From assembly GCF_023101765.2 (NCBI RefSeq), contig NC_064242.1, positions 9,288,327 to 9,352,326 of the forward strand: DNA of 64,000 bases. The letters are read 5' to 3'. This document shows positions 20,592-31,685 of the stretch, one piece after another (the first letter of the stretch is position 1; the number at the start of each line of letters is the position of its first letter). The notes beneath the pieces were generated by a model. The model was given only the letters and a program-made list of their open reading frames with translations. It did no database searches and had not been told where the DNA came from. Origin of the DNA: Spodoptera frugiperda. Its lineage: Eukaryota > Arthropoda > Insecta > Lepidoptera > Noctuidae. A program made the position numbers and the translations under genes.

Positions 20592-21137
20592 GTCACTTAT
20601 GTAAAAAATAAATCAAATTGCTTTGATCGAAATCGTAGTTCACAATAATAATTACGTTACTAGATTACAGTGTTAGTCACAATAATAATACCTACTTTGA
20701 CTTACTGCTAATTGAAGCTTTAAACTACGAATTACTGGTTGCATGCTCGGTTCTAGAAATTGATATGTGTTGAAAGATTGTTACATATTATTGCAATGAT
20801 AACCATATTAAGTGGAATTTGCCAACAGCAGTCATTTGTTTCTTGTACATGGAACGAGGGATATGGAGCTTTAATTACATGTTATTAAATAACAAAGTTG
20901 TATACTTGTTACATGTAGCAGATTCTAACAAGCGTATTTTTCCGCGATCGAAGTTTACGCATATTTTATTTAACTAGTATGCGTAGAAACATGTATGACA
21001 CTTTACACGAACGAGGATTTATTTAAAATCAACTTCTTTTATATGTGAGGCTCCTTAAAACAGTGAACAATTATTAATTACTGTTTAATGAGACAACAAA
21101 AGTTTAAATAAATTAATTACACTAATCTAATGCCGTG

Positions 21138-21262
21138 TCGTAGCCGTAGTACGTAATTTCGTAAAAGTATTGCTACGAAAAGACTACGCGAGCAGTCTAC
21201 GCGTAGTACGCGTAGTAGACTACGTGAGTTCTACGCCTACTGCGCGGCGTAGGCGTATTAAA
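21138..21262. repeat. CG-rich tract built of CTACGCG/CGCGTAG units
   Basis: Within AT-rich surroundings this tract repeats GTAGTACG, CTACGCGTAGTACGCGTAG and GCGTAGGCG. The core 21192-21222 is nearly palindromic. It is probably an old foldback element or an inverted tandem array. I do not recognise the family. Confidence 0.6.
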
Positions 21263-21276
21263 ATTGGCATCTATTA

Positions 21277-21370
21277 CCCTCGTTGATTGACTGGTGGCAA
21301 GTGTAACTACTGATCAAGGGATCTTTTCTTCTGATCTTGTAAAAAATCTGAGTTTTTTCTTTTGTTAGAA
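21277..21370 (+). mobile_element. SINE family D, strongly decayed head
   Basis: CCTCGTTGATTGACTGGTGG, then CAAGTGTAACTACTGATCAA and GGGATC, parallels the tRNA-like head of family D at 31690 (CCTCGTTGGTCGAGTGGTCG). A later GAGTTTTTTC parallels the stretch after the B box. The B box itself is lost. Confidence 0.5.
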
Positions 21371-22556
21371 GTAACTCATAGGTAAATTATTAAAACTGAC
21401 TGTTACATTTTATGTATGGGAACCTTTGCGTATCCCTTGGATGAATAAAAAGCGTGATGTTATGTTGTACCTACAATATATTTATAATCAATGAAGGTAT
21501 GTATTTTAACAGCTTACAATGTACGTATAATAACGTACAATTTGCGTCTGCATGTCTGGAATACATAATGGAAGCCTATCGGTTACTATTACTACTGATC
21601 CTCATTGCTTATTCATTGAATGAATTACTTACCTACGGTTGCCAAATCTAATGATTCAGACGCATTAGATATTTAACGCACGCCAAATGATCATACATTC
21701 TTATCGTGACTTATATTACAATTTAACATGGCATTTTATTCATGTATTTCGGTAAGTAACTTATTGGGCTATTGTTTTCAATACAGTTAGTGTAAAGACT
21801 CGTGTCCACTTGGCAACGATTGTCGCTATGAGTGATTGACGTTAATAATATCGTGTGATGTTGCCAAGCAGCGTGCGCAACGTGTTGTTCGTTTGGGTGT
21901 AACAAGATGTTAAGCAATAGAGTGCAAACATGACGCGTACTACTTCAGTAGTTAGTAAATAATCTCTCTAGAAAAATCTACCTCTGTTCCAAATTTCATC
22001 TCTAACTCTCAATCCCTTTAGCCGTGTGTAACAAATAAACACTCAAACATACCAACTTTCCCATTTATAATGTAGCTCGTCTAAAGAGCGACGCTAGAAC
22101 AACAATAGCATTGATTTGGTCGTCAACAACTAGTTAGTTACGCAACCAGATTGACGCAAGGTGAAATACTTTCCATAAAATTGTTTACTTTTTGTCTGTT
22201 ACGTCATCTGGTCGGACGACCAGGTTGTCCTAATGAAAAAGGGCCCTAAAGATAGACACGTGGTCGACACGAGCCAACAATGCTTGCATTTTATCCTTAT
22301 CGAAAACCAAAAACCAGTTTCTTCAAATTCATAATGTATGTAGGTATGTGAGGTGCAATTTTATTCGGGCCCCAGGGCAGGATTGTTTTTGGAATATGAA
22401 GTTATTTTTTTTTGCTGTTTATAAAATTATGAATCATAAATAAAGGTTTAAAGAGGTTTGTTTTGGAGTTGTAAATAATATTATGAAATTCAATTTACGT
22501 ACCATACTTGTACATACGGGTAAGTAAATTATTAAGAACGAGTAAATAAAGAAGGA
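21371..22556. other. Intergenic DNA, nothing recognised
   Basis: No gene or repeat family was recognised. CTTGGCAAC/GTTGCCAAG at about 21813 and 21864 form a short inverted pair of uncertain meaning. Confidence 0.4.
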
Positions 22557-22642
22557 TGCTGGTTTCCTCTGGATCCCCGCCGTCTCTCCCTGTTTGTGGA
22601 CTGTCTGGCGCAGTCTGACACAGGGTTTCCCGTAGCCGATTT
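22557..22642 (-). mobile_element. LINE protein C-terminal remnant
   Basis: On the minus strand this encodes TGNPVSDCARQSTNRER, which matches SDCARQSTNRER encoded on the plus strand at 24037-24125. Such '..DRERW..IV..A' endings are typical of non-LTR retrotransposon polyproteins. The coding sense is broken after this point. Confidence 0.55.
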
Positions 22643-22699
22643 GACTTGATCAGTTTAGCGCATTGGTGATCTGCCTCGTGATCAAGGTTCCCTCTGCAT

Positions 22700-22830
22700 T
22701 TTATTTAGGGTGGAAAATCATCCAATTACTTCATATCAGACTCTTACTGACTAAAAACCACCCCGTTCCTACTCCTGCTTTTCGAGCCGGAGCCCCGGTA
22801 AACGCGCTAGGTAGTCCACAGCTCCGGACT
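22700..22830 (+). mobile_element. SINE family C copy
   Basis: GGTGGAAAATCATCCAATTA, CTCTTACTGACTAAAAACCA, CCCCGTTCCTACTCCTGC, CGAGCCGGAGCCCCGGTAAA and TAGGTAGTCCACAGCTCCGG occur in family order. The GC-rich 'cttgggcgagg' block near the start is deleted. It sits just downstream of an oppositely oriented LINE remnant. Confidence 0.8.
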
Positions 22831-23249
22831 TTGCTCTGTACTAGTAGCACAATATTCTAAACAGAAATTATACGATTACTGACTATTATATCTATCGTGA
22901 GGTTACGTAACAATAATGATGTTAAAGCGAGAATACACTCGTGTTCGGTGTTAGTTGCGTAACACGTGTTATTCGTTCATATGAAATTGTACAAAAACAT
23001 TAGCTTCTAGTGTTACTATGTTATTGTATTTTCGACGTACGAAATGTTTCACACATTTCTTGCGTCCATTATATTGGTTCGTTACTGTTTCGTCGAAATG
23101 TTACTTGGAAATTGTATTTGGTAATAGATTATTATAATAATCAAGAACTATCTACATACGACTATTTGGTAGATATAGTTTTGGTTGAAGGTTGTGCGTG
23201 GTTGCCGATAAAAAATCTTGTATTGGATTTTACAAATATTAAAGTAGTA

Positions 23250-23345
23250 AAAGTCAAAATCAAAATTCATCATTATCAGCCGGGAGACGTATTTCAAATT
23301 GACTGGGAAGGCTCTTTTCTACGTCAAAGCAAATATTATAATATT
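23250..23345 (+). mobile_element. Retroelement tail family F, fragment
   Basis: AAAGTCAAAATCAAAATTCA, then GACTGGGAAGGCTCTTTTCTACGTC, resembles the start of the better copy at 52278-52460. The 118-codon open frame at 23010-23366 crosses this repeat and lacks independent support. Confidence 0.5.
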
Positions 23346-23361
23346 AATCGAGCAAAAAGGG

Positions 23362-23498
23362 GGTAATTGGGCCTAAGGTAACCTCACACACACAACGAAA
23401 CACAACGCAAGCGTTGTTTCACGTCAGTTTTCTGTGAGGCCGTGGTATCACTCCGGTCGAGGCCCATTTCTGCCGAAGCATGGCTCTCCCACACTTTT
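23362..23498 (-). mobile_element. SINE family B 5' half
   Basis: The minus strand runs 'gtgtgggagagccatgcttc', 'accggagtgataccacggcc', 'tcacagaaaactgacgtgaa', then the palindromic AACGCAAGCGTT block and 'ggttaccttaggcccaatta'. It stops there, so the 3' half of the family is missing. Confidence 0.8.
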
Positions 23499-24036
23499 GG
23501 TTTTGAAATTCTCTTACATACTGTTACTAAGGGCTTCTTACAAGGATACCAAGACAACAATACCTATCCACTTTCAACACATGTGAAACGTAAAATATAA
23601 CTATGTATAAGAATTTTAAATAACAAAAATAAAAACAGCAGTGCTTATATCGTATCACATTTCTCTATCTAAGTAGGTAACTACCTTACGCCTATTCTTA
23701 CGTAAAAATAAAATATGTACGACCTACTTTATTTTCTTTTTTACAAAACACTTGTCTAGCATTTATTTAGCGGCGTATCTTTACTTTGAAAGTATAATGT
23801 ACATACTGACACGTAGTCTCACGTACGTTTTATGATATTTATTCAGTAAAAGCCTTATTGGATGGAATTTTTTACATGGAAATTGTTGGTAACATTTGAG
23901 AAAGAAAATGGGAGAATGGACAAAGAAAAGAACAAGTGGTTTGAGGACTATGTGTCTCTTTGCCCCTATTTGTAGACAGAGTACTTATTTAGGTAGTATT
24001 TCTACTAGATTTTTGTAATAACTGCTACATAAGTGA

Positions 24037-24125
24037 AATCGTCTACAGGAAACCTTGAGTCAGACTGCGCCAGACAGTCCACAAACAGGGAGAGATGGTG
24101 GGAGATCGTGAAGAAAGCAGCATCC
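24037..24125 (+). mobile_element. LINE protein C-terminal remnant
   Basis: In frame it encodes STGNLESDCARQSTNRER followed by WWEIVKKAAS. This is the kind of C-terminus found in lepidopteran non-LTR retrotransposons. The homologous inverted fragment is at 22557-22642. The retroelement sequence ends about where a family C SINE begins (24140), which suggests the SINE inserted into or next to the LINE 3' end. Confidence 0.55.
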
Positions 24126-24139
24126 ACCTCCAATACAAA

Positions 24140-24440
24140 TAGGGTTTTTTTTTTTTTTGAGGGGGAAAATCATACCATGACTTTTCTCGCCTTGGGCGAG
24201 GCGAGAGGGAGTGTCTGACTCTTACTGACTAAAAACCACCCCGTTCCTACTCCTGCTTTTCGAACCGGAGCCCCGGTAAACCCGCTAGGTAGTCCGCAGC
24301 TCCGGATCAGGCATCAGCCCTACTGGGCCCCATCTGTGGTGGTCTGATGGCTCTTTGAGGCGCGCGCGGAACGCGACGCGCCGCACGCACGGGTCTGGTT
24401 CTGTTCGGGCGGTGAGCTCGCCGTCCCCAATACAAATACG
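24140..24440 (+). mobile_element. SINE family C, longest copy
   Basis: After a T-rich run (24144-24157) come GGGGGAAAATCATACCATGA, CGCCTTGGGCGAGGCGAGAG, ACTCTTACTGACTAAAAACC and AGCCCCGGTAAACCCGCTAG. These are followed by a GC-rich 3' part that other copies lack: GCATCAGCCCTACTGGGCCC, GGTCTGATGGCTC, and a CpG-rich segment (24358-24425). This gives the fullest view of the family, about 300 bp. Confidence 0.8.
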
Positions 24441-24679
24441 GCTGCCTCAACGTGACCACGATCGCTCTGCCAAGAGCGAAACGACAGAGAAGAAGAATGT
24501 CGGCAGAAGTTGAATTAGTTTATGCTTAATAGGTACCATGTAATTAACTTCTAAGTTTGGATCAAGTTACGATGAAACTGGTACCGTAACATTTTGTTAA
24601 AAGTTCTTAAATAAATAAAGAAAAAGAAATGGTTTTACGTTTATAACATTCACGTTTGGCATAGTTATAGTATGCTTAC

Positions 24680-24821
24680 GCCCGAATACTTAAATGCTAC
24701 TCAATTTTAAGTTGTACTTAAATATCGTGCTATCTCTGTCATTTTTTAAAGAAATGATAGTGACAGTACTACATTTGAGAGCGTTTTAAAATTAAGTAGC
24801 GTTTCGTTTGAGTATTCGGGC
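24680..24821. repeat. Foldback MITE, GCCCGAATACT ends
   Basis: GCCCGAATACTTAAATGC at the left pairs imperfectly with the inverted right end, which reads GTTTGAGTATTCGGGC. Further in, CTACTCAATTTTAA pairs with TTAAAATTAAGTAG. An inner hairpin (CTATCTCTGTCATTT/AAATGATAGTGACAG) caps the structure. The 142-bp element is non-coding and foldable over most of its length. Confidence 0.8.
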
Positions 24822-24964
24822 ATTAGTCGGCTTTTACTACACCCACGGAAAGAGCAGATTAGTGAAAAATGTATCCTGATCTGCTGTCACAACAAGGTAA
24901 TATTATTACATGTATAAAGAGCTACAAAAGCTGACAGACGTAGGTCACAAGTCAGAATGTCTGA

Positions 24965-26100
24965 CATAAGTCTATCCTGACGTCTGTTTATTCCCCGAAG
25001 GGTTGTAGAAAATAAATTATAGTAGACACTTCACGGAATACTTGTCTTATAGATGTGTCTTAACGGGGACATCTCTAGTCTCTGAGAAAAGCCTAAAAGA
25101 AATGTTGTTATTTGATAACTAAGTTTTATTCTAAGAAATTGTGAGTTCGGGTGAATGATTTTTACGTAATTCTTATACCAAACATATTACATATAGTTAA
25201 ACACAAATGTAATTGGAGGAATATTTTGAATGTAGGTAACTATCCAAAGTATTTTTAAAACGAGTATATTCAAAGTCATGTACTGCGAATAACTTTACAA
25301 CATTGCCAAACTATTTCCATTTCCAAATCCCGTTTAATACAAAGAGCTGTAGATTTTAATTAACAGTTTTAACGTTTCACAGAAAGCAATCCTAGTTTTA
25401 CTCGCAAATGTAGTTAACAGCTAAAATAAACAACGTGCTTGTTAATCCAATGAAATAAAAATCATATACGTTCATATTGTAACACTGCTCACTATACTAA
25501 CACGCTGTAGATACCGCAAATGTTATTGAAAATTCAACCTTAATACTAGGATGTAAAGGTTATGAATTGGTAATTGAGTACAGTCGCGTTATAAAGTATT
25601 TTGGCACGTGCTCTTACAGTGAATGATTATTCGCGCGAAGAGTTTTTGTTAGTGGGTCTGAGCGTGCCAACGATCGCTCGCTTCGATTGTACCAGTGTAC
25701 TTACTCGGATCATAATAATCGATTGGCAATGTGATGTGATATGAATTTGTTCAATGTTGTTAGTAGTCGTATCGAGTAGGAATTGTATGAGACTTGGTTA
25801 GCATGGTCATAAATGGAAATGGGCCGTCTGTGACGCTGTTAGGCGGTGTAATTTTTGTATAAGCAAGCAAGCGTGTAAGTAATATGTTGTACGCACGTTG
25901 TACGCGATTGTGTGGTGTAAAAAGACTTGCGATTTTATCTAAGACCCTGCTTCTTCAGGCTTGGTATTCAAAGGAGAGAATTTCATAAGATCATACGAAT
26001 TTCCTGAGTAAAAATAATGAGTTAATCAAATACCTATGTTTGGGTATACCGTACTTGATTAAAAAAAAGAGATTGATATTCTTCCAGTGTTCTATCACAC
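24965..26100. other. Intergenic DNA, only a trace of SINE D
   Basis: TTATTCCCCGAAGGGTTGTAG near 24988-25008 resembles the family D 3' end on the minus strand. Otherwise nothing was recognised. About 25590-25720 is GC-balanced. Confidence 0.4.
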
Positions 26101-26104
26101 AACA

Positions 26105-26263
26105 CTAATATAATAAATGTGAAAGTTTGTTTGTTTGGATGTTTGTCCATCAATCACGCTGAAACTACTGAACAGATTTTGATGAAATTTGATTATGAGC
26201 TGACTTGAGTGATAAGATAATTTTAATACCACGAGAATGCGGGCGAAACCGCAGGCAGAGGCT
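26105..26263 (+). mobile_element. Helitron-like element, degenerate end
   Basis: TGTGAAAGTTTGTTTGTTTG, ATCACGCTGAAACTACTGAA, CAGATTTTGATGAAATTTG and GAATGCGGGCGAAACCGC match the copy at 29958-30115 in order. That copy ends cleanly in CTAG before T; here the end has decayed to GGCTTG. There is no coding capacity. Confidence 0.65.
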
Positions 26264-26684
26264 TGTTATTAATAAAAAGACATCGTATTAACTTCCTTCC
26301 AGTTTTAAGTAGGTACACATTAGAACAGGATATAAAAGGCAGAAATTCTTTAATAATAAGAAGTAGATACAACGGCCGTGACCAAAGCACGGGTCAGGCC
26401 GACACCTGCATAATATTGACTCTACACTAACTAGGGCAACACTATTCCTACCAAGTTTTATTACCGAGCCGGCAAACTATACATACTTTCCTTACCTATT
26501 GAAATTCTTCGGAGTTTATTACGAAACTAGATTTTTGCTCGCGACTTGCTTCGCTAATAAAAGTTGGGTGTGTTCCTCGTTCCATAACATGATTTATTTT
26601 TCTTAAGTTTATTAAAAATCCCAAGGGTTAGTGAGCTACCGGGCGCAACACGTAACTCAGTGTTGTTATCACTATAATTCCTGC

Positions 26685-26777
26685 ACCCTTGGTATGAGTT
26701 TGCTTTACATATAAAGTAATCGAAACGAGAGCGTGTTCGGCGTTTTAATTGGCCGGCTCGAATAAACCAACCAATCG
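26685..26777. repeat. MITE family G, left half only
   Basis: ACCCTTGGTATGAGTTTGCT, then AATCGAAACGAGAGCG, TTCGGCG and a CCAACCAATC motif, is the left arm and centre of family G. The right arm is missing and the sequence changes after 26777. Confidence 0.7.
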
Positions 26778-27317
26778 GTACTGATCTGAAATATCTTTAA
26801 AATACTATATTATCTAAAAAAAAATATTTCAAAAAAGCAATCAATCTTTTACTGATCGGCTTAAAACACACTAGTAAACAAACAACTTAGAACTAGAGCG
26901 GAACATATCCCGCTTATTTATCGATACAATCTCGAATCGATTCATACTCGTAAACACCATACATCAGGCATTCAAGTTCTTGGTCTACGGCGATTTCCGA
27001 ACAATTACATATTGCATCATATTGTCGAGTAGTGCTGTAATCTTGGTATTAGACCGATACTGTAGACTATCGAGAACAATACGCTTCGAGCACAAGATAA
27101 TCGATTAAGATTAAGATGCAGTAAACACTGTATCAATGCTGCATGGATTAAGTGAAGTGAACATAATATCTGGTATGTGCAGACGATCTTGATAAGCACG
27201 AAGGTACTGTTGTGAAATAGTTTAAGTGAAATTTTGATGTGTTTCAGGTTTATGTTTGGTGTATTAATATGATCTAGTGCTTATCGTGAAGTCAATGATA
27301 TCATAAGGATTTGTTGC

Positions 27318-27412
27318 TAGACTACCCAGCGGGTCACCAGGGTTTTGGCTCGAAACAGGAGTAGGAACAGGGTGGTTTTTAGTCAGTATGAGTCTCTCCT
27401 AGCCTCAAAAAA
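27318..27412 (-). mobile_element. SINE family C, partial
   Basis: The complement of the family appears as GACTACCCAGCGGGT, ACAGGAGTAGGAACAGGGTG and GTTTTTAGTCAGTATGAGTC, then CCTCAAAAAAGG. The 'cttgggcgagg' block is deleted. Confidence 0.7.
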
Positions 27413-27964
27413 GGTGTCTTCTTAATAGTCTAGTACACAACGCTTTTCAGAAGTTTAATATTTTAGTTTCGATTCTTATGTGTCTTGAAATTATGAAGAA
27501 GTATTACCATTTTAAGAGTAGTCAGAACCGAGCACAAACTTAGAAAAATAAATCCTGATATCCTAAAAGATATAAAACAGCCACTCCATACTTAATTTAC
27601 TAACAAGCCAGTAATTAAAACAATCCCATTTTTGTAAAGAAAGCATTTGTATCTTCAACACATGAGCGGCAATGGCTTGCATAGTAAGTGTTATCCGATT
27701 TGATTAGACAACTGGGTCAGTCGTAGGTGGTCGGGCTCGAATGCTACTTAAAGTATAATTCTAAAAACTAACACGTCTTTCTATAGTGGTTCCGTGACCA
27801 TACATCTATGGGTTAGTGCTACCGCTAACAGACATAGAAGCGTATTTATCATACATAATGTTAACAAGGTAACAAGCTAACTGGTATGCTTGTAAATTGT
27901 GAAGGAGTACTTATATAGGAGGTTTAATGTTGTAGTGCACTGATGTAAAAGTTACTTTTAAGTA

Positions 27965-28157
27965 TGGCCTATCGTCACGATTTTCCCTGAAGGGGTAGGC
28001 AGAGGTGCACTTGCACATTACTGTACACTGTACATACTTTTCACCATTTTTGTTATAAATCCCATCTAATACGGGGTGAGACTATTGCTATTTATACAGG
28101 ACACAATTCCAGACTTTGCGACTTACTGAGAAAATTTCGAAAAATATGGTACAAAAT
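27965..28157 (-). mobile_element. SINE family D, head missing
   Basis: The minus-strand 3' two thirds of family D is present: the complement of CGTCACGATTTTCCCTGAAG, GGGGTAGGCAGAGGTGCACT, TTCACCATTTTTGTTATAAA, GGGGTGAGACTATTGC and GACACAATTCCAGACTTTGC. The tRNA-derived head is gone. Confidence 0.75.
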
Positions 28158-28810
28158 AGACATAAACCCATTAAAAAAATACGTTTAAGCATTATCGTTT
28201 TGCGCACACTTTGAGAAATTCCAGTGTAGTGAGCAAAAACATGCACCATAATCTGGACAGCTTTTGTTTTTTTTCAAACATAACTTTATTTGATCACTAT
28301 TCTATTCTATATCTCGATATCTATTATTCGGTCAGTACATATGTACACACATACATTCTAGTTTCATTGTACTTGCTACCAGTACTTGTGTAGCGGTGCA
28401 CTGGGCGTCGCTTCCTGCTCCACCCACGTCTGCCGCAGACGGAATACATTGTTAATTATTTATGTTAATGTTATTTATTGATAACTAGAAGCTGATTCTC
28501 TGTATTTGACAGCAATGTTGAGGGAAATTAATGGTTCTGAGACGTTTGCGAGGGAGCGTCCCTGTTTTGTTTAGGGTTGTTAAATTTGTAGTGGACAAAT
28601 AGAAGCGGGACTTGCGGGTATATAGATGTCTTTATTTTCGTAATGTGTGTGTGTGTGTGGGGAGGAAATTAGTGTAACCTTTAAAACTTATTTTGTAATA
28701 GCAAAACAATTCTTTGTAGGCATCACGAATTTTTAAAGCGGGAGAAATCTTAAAGACTTAGGTACCACAATCTCCACAATCTATTGACGTTTACTGAATA
28801 TCATAGTGAG

Positions 28811-29073
28811 TTGACTGCACGGTCGGCGCAGTGGTTGGTTGAGCGGCTGCTGTGTAGCGTATCACGAGTTCAATTACCGTGCCGCCCAAAAAGTGATAAT
28901 AGCATTTTCTGAGTAAAATGACCATTATTAGCCCGGAGTTAGGAAGTTCGGCAGTCCTGCGCCTGTCCTCTCATCGGTCTGCCGTCCTATCGGTTTCAGA
29001 GAGTGAGGGAAAAAAGAGAGCGCGGCTGTGTTTGCGCACACTTATGGACTATAATATCTCCTGCGTAGTGGGC
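28811..29073 (+). mobile_element. SINE family E, near-complete copy
   Basis: A tRNA-like head (GACTGCACGGTCGGCGCAGT, decayed B box GAGTTCAATTACC) is close to that of family A. It is joined to a different body: GAGTTAGGAAGTTCGGCAGT, CCTGCGCCTGTCCTCTCATC, GTCTGCCGTCCTATCGG, TGTGTTTGCGCACAC and TATAATATCTCCTGCGTAG. A second, decayed body is at 15036-15240. Families A and E therefore appear to share a promoter module with different tails. Confidence 0.75.
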
Positions 29074-29492
29074 TAGTCTAGAAACCGGCCACCGTGATCG
29101 AATCTGATCCGAAGTAACAAGCTTGAGTTAAACACTCTATAACTATAAACTTTAATTAACACCAAAATCTTCTTATATTTTAAAAACGAAAAAGAAATAA
29201 AGAACAATACTTTCCCAGGACTTGCAGCGCATTGTAGAAAACATTTTAAAATAAAGGAATGTGTGAGCCCTCCAGGATGTAGTCCGCATTCAGTATGAAA
29301 CAATTCTGGCCACACAATTGTTTCAAAGCTTCCGACATACGTCCGGCATTCTTCAGTGAATTGTGGCTCTGAGGACGAATCACCGGCCTCCAACTGGCTG
29401 TTACAATATACGCTTTAATTTTGTGCTAGAAAGCGGGGCATTTTCATATTAGGCAAAGGTGTGGACTTAATGGAACACCCTTTTTTTGGTCA
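29074..29492. other. Unassigned segment with a minus-strand open frame
   Basis: A 106-codon minus-strand frame covers 29073-29393. Its N-terminal half (GDSSSEPQFTEECRTYVGSF..) has gene-like amino-acid composition. The rest is hydrophobic, Lys-rich, AT-driven sequence. I do not recognise the product. It begins directly against the end of the family E SINE and may be a piece of a mobile element or a conserved non-coding sequence. Confidence 0.3.
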
Positions 29493-29688
29493 TCACTATA
29501 CTATAGTATAAAACAAAGTCGCTTTCTCCGTCCCTATGGCCCTTTGTATGCTTAAATCTTTGAACTACGTAACGGATTTTGATACGGTTTTTTTAATATC
29601 TAGATTTATTGAGGAGGAAGGTTTTTATGTATAATACATGCATGATATATCACCTTGGCATCCATGCGAAGCTAGAACGGATCGCTAA
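29493..29688 (+). mobile_element. Non-autonomous Helitron-like element
   Basis: It starts TCACTATACTATAGTATAAA and ends ATCGCTAA before T, fitting the Helitron pattern (5' TC, 3' CTRR, host A-T). The inner blocks AAGTCGCTTTCTCCGTCCCT, CTTTGTATGCTTAAATCTTT and AACGGATTTTGATACGGTTT are shared with 48348-48546. About 196 bp, non-coding. Confidence 0.75.
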
Positions 29689-29957
29689 TTATGTTATAAG
29701 TGACTACTAGTATTATAGTATTACATGATTATTGTGTACGGCGTGACTAAATTGTACTTAGAGGGATGTTAAAAGTATGTAAGGGTTGTTTTAGGCAAAT
29801 TCTGCTTTTTTGTACATAACCGTAGCGAAAACCAAAGTATTTATCGTCATAGTCCTTTAGGTAAAGCTTATATTGGAATCTGTAGTGATAAATGGAATCG
29901 TCATGAAAGAGTTGACCTTAGTTTTCATTACAAAAAAAGTGAATCACAATAAACAAC

Positions 29958-30115
29958 AAAAAATGTGAAAGTTTGTTTGGACGTTTGTCCGTCAATCACG
30001 CTGAAACTACTGAACGGATTTTGATGATATTTGGTATACAGATAGGATATGAGCAGACTTGGGTGATATAATACTTTTTATCCCAAATGCGGGTGAAGCC
30101 GCTCACAGAAGCTAG
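29958..30115 (+). mobile_element. Non-autonomous Helitron-like element
   Basis: AATGTGAAAGTTTGTTTGG, CAATCACGCTGAAACTACTG, AACGGATTTTGATGATATTT and GCGGGTGAAGCCGC are followed by the terminus GAAGCTAG then T. The 3' GC-rich GCGGGTGAAGCCGC can form the short subterminal hairpin typical of Helitron ends. A related decayed copy is at 26105-26263. Confidence 0.7.
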
Positions 30116-30487
30116 TGTATTATAATATTGTTTTGTTTGTTGTATTATGACTTGTAGAATAAAAATTCTTAACATACAGGTTGTTCCTAATTTTCATCAC
30201 AATTGTCTTAATGTGACATGTGAGTCAGTAAGATAAATAAGTAGCTAAGTTGTCCATTATGCGTATACCGGACGTCCTCATACAATATTCTCATAGTTAC
30301 GACAATGCGTCTGTCAAGTGCATATTTACATAAGAATGCAGATTGACAACAATGCCTTGGGTTTGTCGTTAATGTTGTGCTTACCTATTGTAGTGTTGAT
30401 TTTATGAATTTGATGTAGTACTGCATCTTTGGAGATGGGGTCGGATATGACGGTCTTTAAAATTCTCAGCTGTAGTATAGAGATTTA

Positions 30488-30740
30488 AGTGTGGGAGAGC
30501 CATGCTTCGGCACGAATGGGCCGGCTCGACCGGAGTGATAGATACCACGGTCTCATAGAAAACTGATGTGAAGCAAAACTCGCGTTACAGGAGTCCTAAT
30601 TATCCCCTTTGCAATCTTTACAATCCCCGATTCCCGATTTGTAACGCCTCTGGTGTTTCGGGTATTCCTGGGCGGGGTGATTGCGTACCATCAGGTGATC
30701 CATCTGCTCGTTTACCGGCTTAAACCATAAAAAAGAAATA
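30488..30740 (+). mobile_element. SINE family B, near full length
   Basis: GTGTGGGAGAGCCATGCTTC opens the unit. It is followed by GGCTCGACCGGAGTGATAGA, GATGTGAAGCAAAACTCGCG, CAATCTTTACAATCCCCGAT, TGTAACGCCTCTGGTGTTTC, GGGCGGGGTGATTGCGTACC, ATCAGGTGATCCATCTGCTC and CCGGCTTAAACCATAAAAAA. The A-rich end and fixed block order identify a retroposed noctuid SINE-like family. This copy lacks part of the middle compared with 40567-40892. Confidence 0.85.
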
Positions 30741-31283
30741 CAAATTGCACCTCGTATGTAGTAAAGGCCCTTCTTCTTTGCGTGTGACTGATAATTTCGA
30801 AAACCGTTTCAGTAAACAAATACCTTTGTCAAAGTTATCGCATTCGCATAATACAAACACATTGCCGTCAACAAAACCGGTCAAAACTGGCATAACGTTT
30901 CATAGAAACCTTTGAAAACAAATAACCAAAATGGAAACTCAAACACTAGGGTAGCATAGCGTATCCTGTGTATCATACTGTCATAGTCAGCGAATTGCAA
31001 ATTCGTTCCGACACATTTCTCGCTCGGGCTGACTCGTCGGGTGCCGTGGTTTCATAACCGGGAATCGTCAATGACTGACGCAGCGCATACCGGGACCAGT
31101 GACGTCACGGGATTATGTGGTCATAGTGTAATGTATACCACGGGAATAGTTCCAACTTTGCCAATCTCGGTTCGAGGATTGAGTGGGAATTACGCTTGGA
31201 GCATCTTTGTGAAGTGTTTTAGAGTCATTATTTTGTTATGAGTTGATCATGTTATGCAGTTATAACTGTTATTTATTTCGTAC

Positions 31284-31440
31284 TAGTTAGCCCGGCAAAC
31301 TTCGTACCGCCTCAAATATTTTTTTCTCACTTGAACTTTACACAAATAATTTAAGACCAAAATTTGTCAAATCGGTCCAGTCGTTCTCGAGTTTGAGCGA
31401 GACTAACAAACAGCTATTGATTTTTATTTTAGAGATATCA
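31284..31440 (-). mobile_element. Lepidopteran element, possible Helitron end, inverted
   Basis: ACTAGTTAGCCCGGCAAACT opens the segment. Further blocks are TCGTACCGCCTCAAATATTT, CAAATCGGTCCAGTCGTTCT and GAGTTTGAGCGAGACTAACA. Read on the minus strand it would end in CTAGT, as the Helitron-like elements do. I recognise the sequence as a dispersed repeat of moths, but I am unsure of its class. Confidence 0.5.
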
Positions 31441-31685
31441 TATTAAATCTCCTATAGGTTTAACATAGCTTCAATACTCGTAGATATGACTGCGAATCCA
31501 TTTTTATTGACATTGGGTGTCTGATCTTTAGTTAACCGAATTTCAGTGAAATCAATCGTTGATTACGCAAACAATACTTTTCGATTGCACAATCGGATAG
31601 AAGCCTTGTACTCTAATACTGAATCATTATAGGTAAGGCCAGTACACAAATCATTTTCGAGGTATGTAGTTTAGAGGCAATATCA

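Noticed and set aside
23010..23366. 118-codon open frame
   Set aside because: The 3' third runs through a dispersed retroelement tail (family F). No conserved domain, and AT-biased composition.
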